Source of the DNA: an uncultured Mycoplasmatota bacterium
GTDB taxonomy: Bacteria; Bacillota_I; Bacilli_A; RF39; UBA660
NCBI GenBank assembly: GCA_946491675.1
Contig: CAMLYN010000010.1
Coordinates: forward strand, 1-18,673
DNA: 18,673 nucleotides
Reading direction: 5' to 3'
Shown in pieces: positions 15,376-18,673 of the stretch. Position numbers and translations under genes: made by a program. The notes beneath the pieces were generated by a model. That model had not been told where the DNA came from and ran no database searches. It was given only the letters and a program-made list of their open reading frames with translations. Within the stretch, counting starts at the first letter, position 1. The number at the start of each line of letters is the position of its first letter.

Positions 15376-16959
15376 ATGAAAAAAGATATAAAATTTTTAG
15401 GAGTTATAATATTAGTTGCTTTAATTACAATGTTGCCGATGTTTACAAGCAGTTATAAATCTAGTCATGATACTAAATTTCATTTGGCTAATATCGATAG
15501 TTTAACTGAACAAATTAAGGATAATTTTTTATTTCCTAGCAAAATAGTTGGCGAGATTGGTAATGATTTTGGTTATGGAACCGAACTTTTTTATCCACCT
15601 CTTGGTCATTATTCAGCAGCTTATATTAATGTTATAGTAGATGATCCTGTAATTAGTCTTGAAATTGTTCATTTCCTTGGATTATTATTATCAGGAATAA
15701 CGATGTATTATTTGTCTAAAACAATTTCTAAAAATAAATTTATTGGCTTATTGTCGGCAGTTATTTATATGCTTTTTCCTTATCATTTGTCTAATATTTA
15801 TATAAGAGATGCTTTGGGTGAAAGTTTAGTTTTTATTTTTATCCCTTTAGTTTTTTTAGGACTATATGAATTGTTTAACGATAATATTAGAAAATTTTAT
15901 CCATTATTTATTATTGGGTATGTTGGTGGAATGTTATCACATTTAATTATGATGTGTTACTTGACAGTTATAATATTAGTATTTTTAATTGTAAAATATA
16001 AAACAACTTTAAAATATTTAAAACAATTTATTATTGCCTCATTATTTATTTTAGCAATAACATCACCTTTTTGGATTTGTTTGTTACAGCAAAAATTATT
16101 AGGTAATTATAATGTTTTTGTCGACGGTGTTATGGTTCAAGGTACTTGGGGTAATGGGTTAAATCCTTTAGAATATTTATTAGTTTTTAAAAATATGGGT
16201 ACTGGAGAAATAAAATATTATATTGATTTAATTGTTTTAGTCTTATTAATTATAACTTTAAAAAATTATAAGGATACGAAAAACAAATTTTATAAATATG
16301 TATTAATATTTGGTATAGTTAGTTTAATTTTATCTAGTAAGTTATTTCCTTGGGATATTTTACCTAAGTCATTAAGATTAATTCAATTTCCTTGGCGATT
16401 TGCTTCTTTTGTGGCATTATCAGTTAGTTTAATTGCTCCTTTATGTATTAGTAAATTTAAAGATAAAAAAGCTTTGACATTGATTTTAATTATTGCGATG
16501 GTTTTATTATCTCAATCTAATTTAAAACAAGCGACTAATGAAGTAATAAATTCTGATAATTTAGAGTATTGGTATGGAGTTGGTGTCCAAAGAGAGTATA
16601 CACCAGTTAATACAGTTAACAATTTAGATTATTATAACAACCGTAATCATGATATAATAATAGTTGAAGGAACAGGTAATGTTGAGTTAATAAGTAATGA
16701 TATACCTTATTTAGAATTTAGTGTTAATGGTTCTATTACAATTGAATTACCACGTCTATATTATATTGGTTATACTTTAGTTGATGAAAATGATAATAAA
16801 GTTGATTTTTATGAAAACGAAAAAGGTTTTATTGAAACTAAAGTAGATGATGGAACTTATAAATTAGATTTTACAGGAACTAAATATGATAAATTAGCTA
16901 GTGTTGTATCGATTGTTAGTATTTTAGGTTTTGTTTTATTTGTGTGGAGGAAGAAATGA
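15376..16959 (+). CDS. Polytopic membrane protein, GT-C / YfhO-like, likely oligosaccharide or lipid-linked sugar transferase
   Basis: The 527-residue protein has an N-terminal membrane segment (about 7-24), then an extracytoplasmic SSHDTKFH (29-36) with His31-Asp32 in the position of the GT-C acidic motif, then PPLGHY and about ten further membrane segments. A region IQFPWRFASF near residue 338 and a beta-rich soluble domain before a last C-terminal helix resemble the large bacterial '6-pyruvoyl-tetrahydropterin synthase-related'/YfhO-like membrane family. The precise substrate is unknown. It overlaps the GT2 gene by ATGA (16956-16959) and is thus coupled to a polyprenyl-phosphate sugar synthase and a GtrA flippase. 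This suggests that it transfers the flipped sugar to a cell-surface acceptor. Confidence 0.7.
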   Translation: MKKDIKFLGVIILVALITMLPMFTSSYKSSHDTKFHLANIDSLTEQIKDNFLFPSKIVGEIGNDFGYGTELFYPPLGHYSAAYINVIVDDPVISLEIVHFLGLLLSGITMYYLSKTISKNKFIGLLSAVIYMLFPYHLSNIYIRDALGESLVFIFIPLVFLGLYELFNDNIRKFYPLFIIGYVGGMLSHLIMMCYLTVIILVFLIVKYKTTLKYLKQFIIASLFILAITSPFWICLLQQKLLGNYNVFVDGVMVQGTWGNGLNPLEYLLVFKNMGTGEIKYYIDLIVLVLLIITLKNYKDTKNKFYKYVLIFGIVSLILSSKLFPWDILPKSLRLIQFPWRFASFVALSVSLIAPLCISKFKDKKALTLILIIAMVLLSQSNLKQATNEVINSDNLEYWYGVGVQREYTPVNTVNNLDYYNNRNHDIIIVEGTGNVELISNDIPYLEFSVNGSITIELPRLYYIGYTLVDENDNKVDFYENEKGFIETKVDDGTYKLDFTGTKYDKLASVVSIVSILGFVLFVWRKK

Positions 16960-17891
16960 AAATAAGTGTTGTTGTGCCATGTTATAATGAGGAAGAATCT
17001 TTACCCATTTTTTATGAAGAAATTAATAAAGTAATGAAAGAAATGAAAAAAGTTAAATTTGAACTAATTTTTATTAATGATGGTTCTAAAGATCAAACTT
17101 TAGATATTTTAAGAAATTTAGCTAGTAATGATAAAAATGTTCGTTATATTTCTTTTTCGAGAAACTTTGGAAAAGAAGCTGGTATTTTAGCTGGACTTGA
17201 AGCTTCTTTAGGTGATTATGTTTGTATGATGGATGTCGATTTACAAGATCCTCCTCATTTGTTAATTGAAATGTATGAAACATTACAAAATGGTGATTAT
17301 GATTGTGTTGCGACACGTAGTGTTTCAAGAAATGGATATTCTTTTTTAAGAAAATTTCTTACAAAATGGTATTATAAAATTATTAATAAGATTTCTAAAA
17401 TAGAAATTGTTGATGGAGCCCGTGATTTTAGATTAATGACCAGACAAGTGGTTGATGCCATCTTATCTTTAAAAGAGTATAATCGTTATTCTAAAGGTAT
17501 ATTTAGTTGGGTTGGCTTTAATACTAAATGGATAACTTTTGAAAACAAAGAAAGAGTAGCTGGCACAACTAAATGGAATTATTGGAAATTATTTGCTTAT
17601 TCATTGGAAAGCATTGTCGGTTTTTCGACTATTCCTCTCCTTATTTCTTCTATTGCTGGTATATTATTTTGTATTATATCGTTTATTATGATTATTGTTA
17701 TCATTTGTAAAACCTTGATATTTGGTGATCCTGTTTCTGGTTGGCCAAGTACTGTTTGTATTATTTTCTTTGTTAGTGGCATTCAATTATTTTGTTTAGG
17801 GATAATGGGACAATATTTAGCTAAAGCTTATTTAGAAGTTAAAAATCGACCTGTTTATATTGTTAAGGAGACCGAAAAAGATGTTAAGTAA
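16956..17891 (+). CDS. GtrB/DPM1-type polyprenyl-phosphate glycosyltransferase (GT2)
   Basis: The 311-residue enzyme moves a hexose from a nucleotide sugar to undecaprenyl phosphate on the cytoplasmic face. The GT2 domain has VVVPCYNEEESLP (5-17), FINDGSKD, SRNFGKEAGILAGL, the DVD metal motif (Asp93, Asp95) in MDVDLQDP, and RDFRLM plus the K-W-N-Y-W-K-L stretch of the GtrB/YfdH group. Two C-terminal membrane helices anchor it (about 220-250 and 260-290). ATG 16956 is chosen over the in-frame GTG 16944 because GGAGG (16946-16950) lies between them with 5-base spacing. It overlaps both neighbours, the GT-C gene by 4 bases and gtrA by 11. Confidence 0.93.
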   Translation: MKISVVVPCYNEEESLPIFYEEINKVMKEMKKVKFELIFINDGSKDQTLDILRNLASNDKNVRYISFSRNFGKEAGILAGLEASLGDYVCMMDVDLQDPPHLLIEMYETLQNGDYDCVATRSVSRNGYSFLRKFLTKWYYKIINKISKIEIVDGARDFRLMTRQVVDAILSLKEYNRYSKGIFSWVGFNTKWITFENKERVAGTTKWNYWKLFAYSLESIVGFSTIPLLISSIAGILFCIISFIMIIVIICKTLIFGDPVSGWPSTVCIIFFVSGIQLFCLGIMGQYLAKAYLEVKNRPVYIVKETEKDVK

Positions 17892-18291
17892 TTTATATAA
17901 TAAATATAAAGAAATAATAAATTATTTGATTTTTGGTGGATTAACAACTTTAATATCAATTGGAACATACGCTTTATTTACAAAAATATTTAATATCGAT
18001 TATTTAATTAGTAATGTTCTATCTTGGATAATTGCCGTATTATTTGCTTTTGTTACAAATAAATTGTTTGTATTTGAAAGCAAAAGTAAAGATAAAGCAT
18101 TAGTCTCTAAAGAAATAATTAATTTCTTTTTCTTTAGAATAGTTTCTTTAGGACTTGAAATGATTATTATGTATGTATTTGTTGATTTGCTTTTGATTAA
18201 TGATTTAATAACTAAAATAATTGCTCAAGTTATTGTTATTTTATCTAATTATATTTTTAGTAAAGTATTTGTCTTTAAAAAATCAAATTAA
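17881..18291 (+). CDS. GtrA-family small membrane protein (putative polyprenyl-phosphate-sugar flippase)
   Basis: The 136-residue protein has four predicted membrane helices and the GtrA signature: YLIFGGLTTLISIGTYALF near the start, WIIAVLFAFVTNKLFVFES in the second helix pair, and SNYIFSKVFVFKK at the end. Family members are thought to flip undecaprenyl-phosphate-linked glucose across the membrane. ATG 17881 has AAGGAG (17865-17870) 10 bases upstream inside the GT2 gene. Being third in a GT-C/GtrB/GtrA unit fits synthesis, flipping and transfer of one sugar. Its stop codon leads into the terminator stem. Confidence 0.9.
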   Translation: MLSNLYNKYKEIINYLIFGGLTTLISIGTYALFTKIFNIDYLISNVLSWIIAVLFAFVTNKLFVFESKSKDKALVSKEIINFFFFRIVSLGLEMIIMYVFVDLLLINDLITKIIAQVIVILSNYIFSKVFVFKKSN

Positions 18292-18321
18292 AACTATTTT
18301 TGTCGCAAAATAGTTTTTTTT
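18290..18321 (+). terminator. Intrinsic terminator of the glycosyltransferase operon
   Basis: AAAACTATTTT (18290-18300) pairs with 18307-18317 around the loop TGTCGC, followed by a T-run ending at 18321. The left arm begins in the gtrA stop codon. Confidence 0.8.
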
Positions 18322-18340
18322 GTTATAATGTTATTAGGTG
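18300..18340 (+). promoter_or_regulatory. Promoter and ribosome site of the last gene, overlapping the terminator
   Basis: TTGTCG (18300-18305, in the terminator loop) is a possible -35; TATAAT (18324-18329) with TG at 18321-18322 lies 18 bases on; then 7 bases, GGTG (18337-18340), 6 bases and ATG 18347. Same compact layout as three other lead genes. Confidence 0.55.
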
Positions 18341-18346
18341 TTATAT

Positions 18347-18673
18347 ATGAAAAAGAGAAAGATTGTTATTGGTGGAGTAATATTATTTATTATTTTAGTA
18401 TGTTTAGTTATCTTCTTATTTTGGTTTTTTATAAATAAAGATTCATCTTTAAATTCTGATAATCCTAATGTCGGAGAACCTAATAATCCTAGTGAAGAAA
18501 ATCATCCTTCAGAACCTGATCCAGTTGGAACTAATTATTTAAATAATGTCAGTGGGGAAGTTGACGAAGAAATAAAAAATGTTATTGTCGAGTTTTTAAA
18601 TGTATATTATAATTCCATTAAAAATTTAGAAGAAAATGATATGACTTATTTATTTTTAGATCCTAATTCTGAA
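18347..18673 (+). CDS. Membrane-anchored extracellular protein, N-terminal part (runs off the window)
   Basis: 109 codons are open to the right edge. A basic start (MKKRK) precedes a single hydrophobic anchor (about 6-28) without a lipobox. A linker of about 30 residues rich in Asn, Pro, Glu and Ser follows (PNVGEPNNPSEE...), then the beginning of a folded domain with EVDEEIKNVIVEFLNVYYNS. This is the usual build of a surface protein held by one helix, with the functional domain outside the cell. The domain is cut off and not recognised. Confidence 0.75.
   Translation, partial: MKKRKIVIGGVILFIILVCLVIFLFWFFINKDSSLNSDNPNVGEPNNPSEENHPSEPDPVGTNYLNNVSGEVDEEIKNVIVEFLNVYYNSIKNLEENDMTYLFLDPNSE

Noticed and set aside
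1..18673. CRISPR arrays, tRNA or rRNA genes, insertion sequences, phage genes
   Set aside because: No spaced direct repeats, no structural RNA signatures, no transposase or integrase motifs and no terminal inverted repeats with target duplications were seen.

Overview
The window is very AT-rich (about a quarter G+C by eye), uses TGG for Trp and TGA as a stop, and has dense genes with AGGAGG-type ribosome sites. This fits a low-G+C Bacillota, probably a gut member of the Bacilli related to Mollicutes or Erysipelotrichia. That placement is inference. No rRNA, tRNA, CRISPR array or recognisable IS is visible. Layout: positions 1-4028 and 15330-18673 look like resident, mostly envelope-related DNA. 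They hold the tail of an ABC exporter, a catalytically dead relative of cofactor-independent phosphoglycerate mutase, a minus-strand pair (a VanY/LdcB-type carboxypeptidase and a GT-C membrane glycosyltransferase), a three-gene polyprenyl-phosphate glycosyltransferase operon (GT-C-like protein, GtrB-like GT2, GtrA flippase), and the start of a membrane-anchored extracellular protein. Four lead genes here share one compact signal: TATAAT, 6-7 bases, GGTG, 5-6 bases, ATG. The predicted transcript would start almost on the Shine-Dalgarno. Positions 4100-15300 look like an accessory block with different lead-gene signals (TTGACA promoters, long leaders, strong GGAGG sites). In order it holds: a leader peptide and terminator ahead of a truncated Rel/SpoT homologue whose synthetase Glu is Gln; a tryptophanyl/tyrosyl-tRNA-synthetase-like protein with an altered HIGH motif, coupled to a HAD protein with an altered DxD motif; a normal trpS with its own promoter; on the minus strand, a nucleotidyltransferase (NTP_transf_5 type) followed by an HPr-kinase-like protein, a pair known from lasso-peptide clusters; then an aldo-keto reductase, a beta-phosphoglucomutase-like HAD gene split by one TAA, and a TrpD-like protein lacking the GTGGD loop; and last a 0.9-kb stretch of decayed gene fragments. 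Working together: the glycosyltransferase operon plausibly charges, flips and transfers a sugar on a lipid carrier. The accessory block is the best candidate for something undescribed. It combines a nucleotide-alarmone hydrolase, two TrpRS-fold proteins, a TrpD-fold protein, a kinase/nucleotidyltransferase pair and HAD/AKR tailoring enzymes, several with altered catalytic motifs. Whether they form one pathway cannot be decided from sequence alone.
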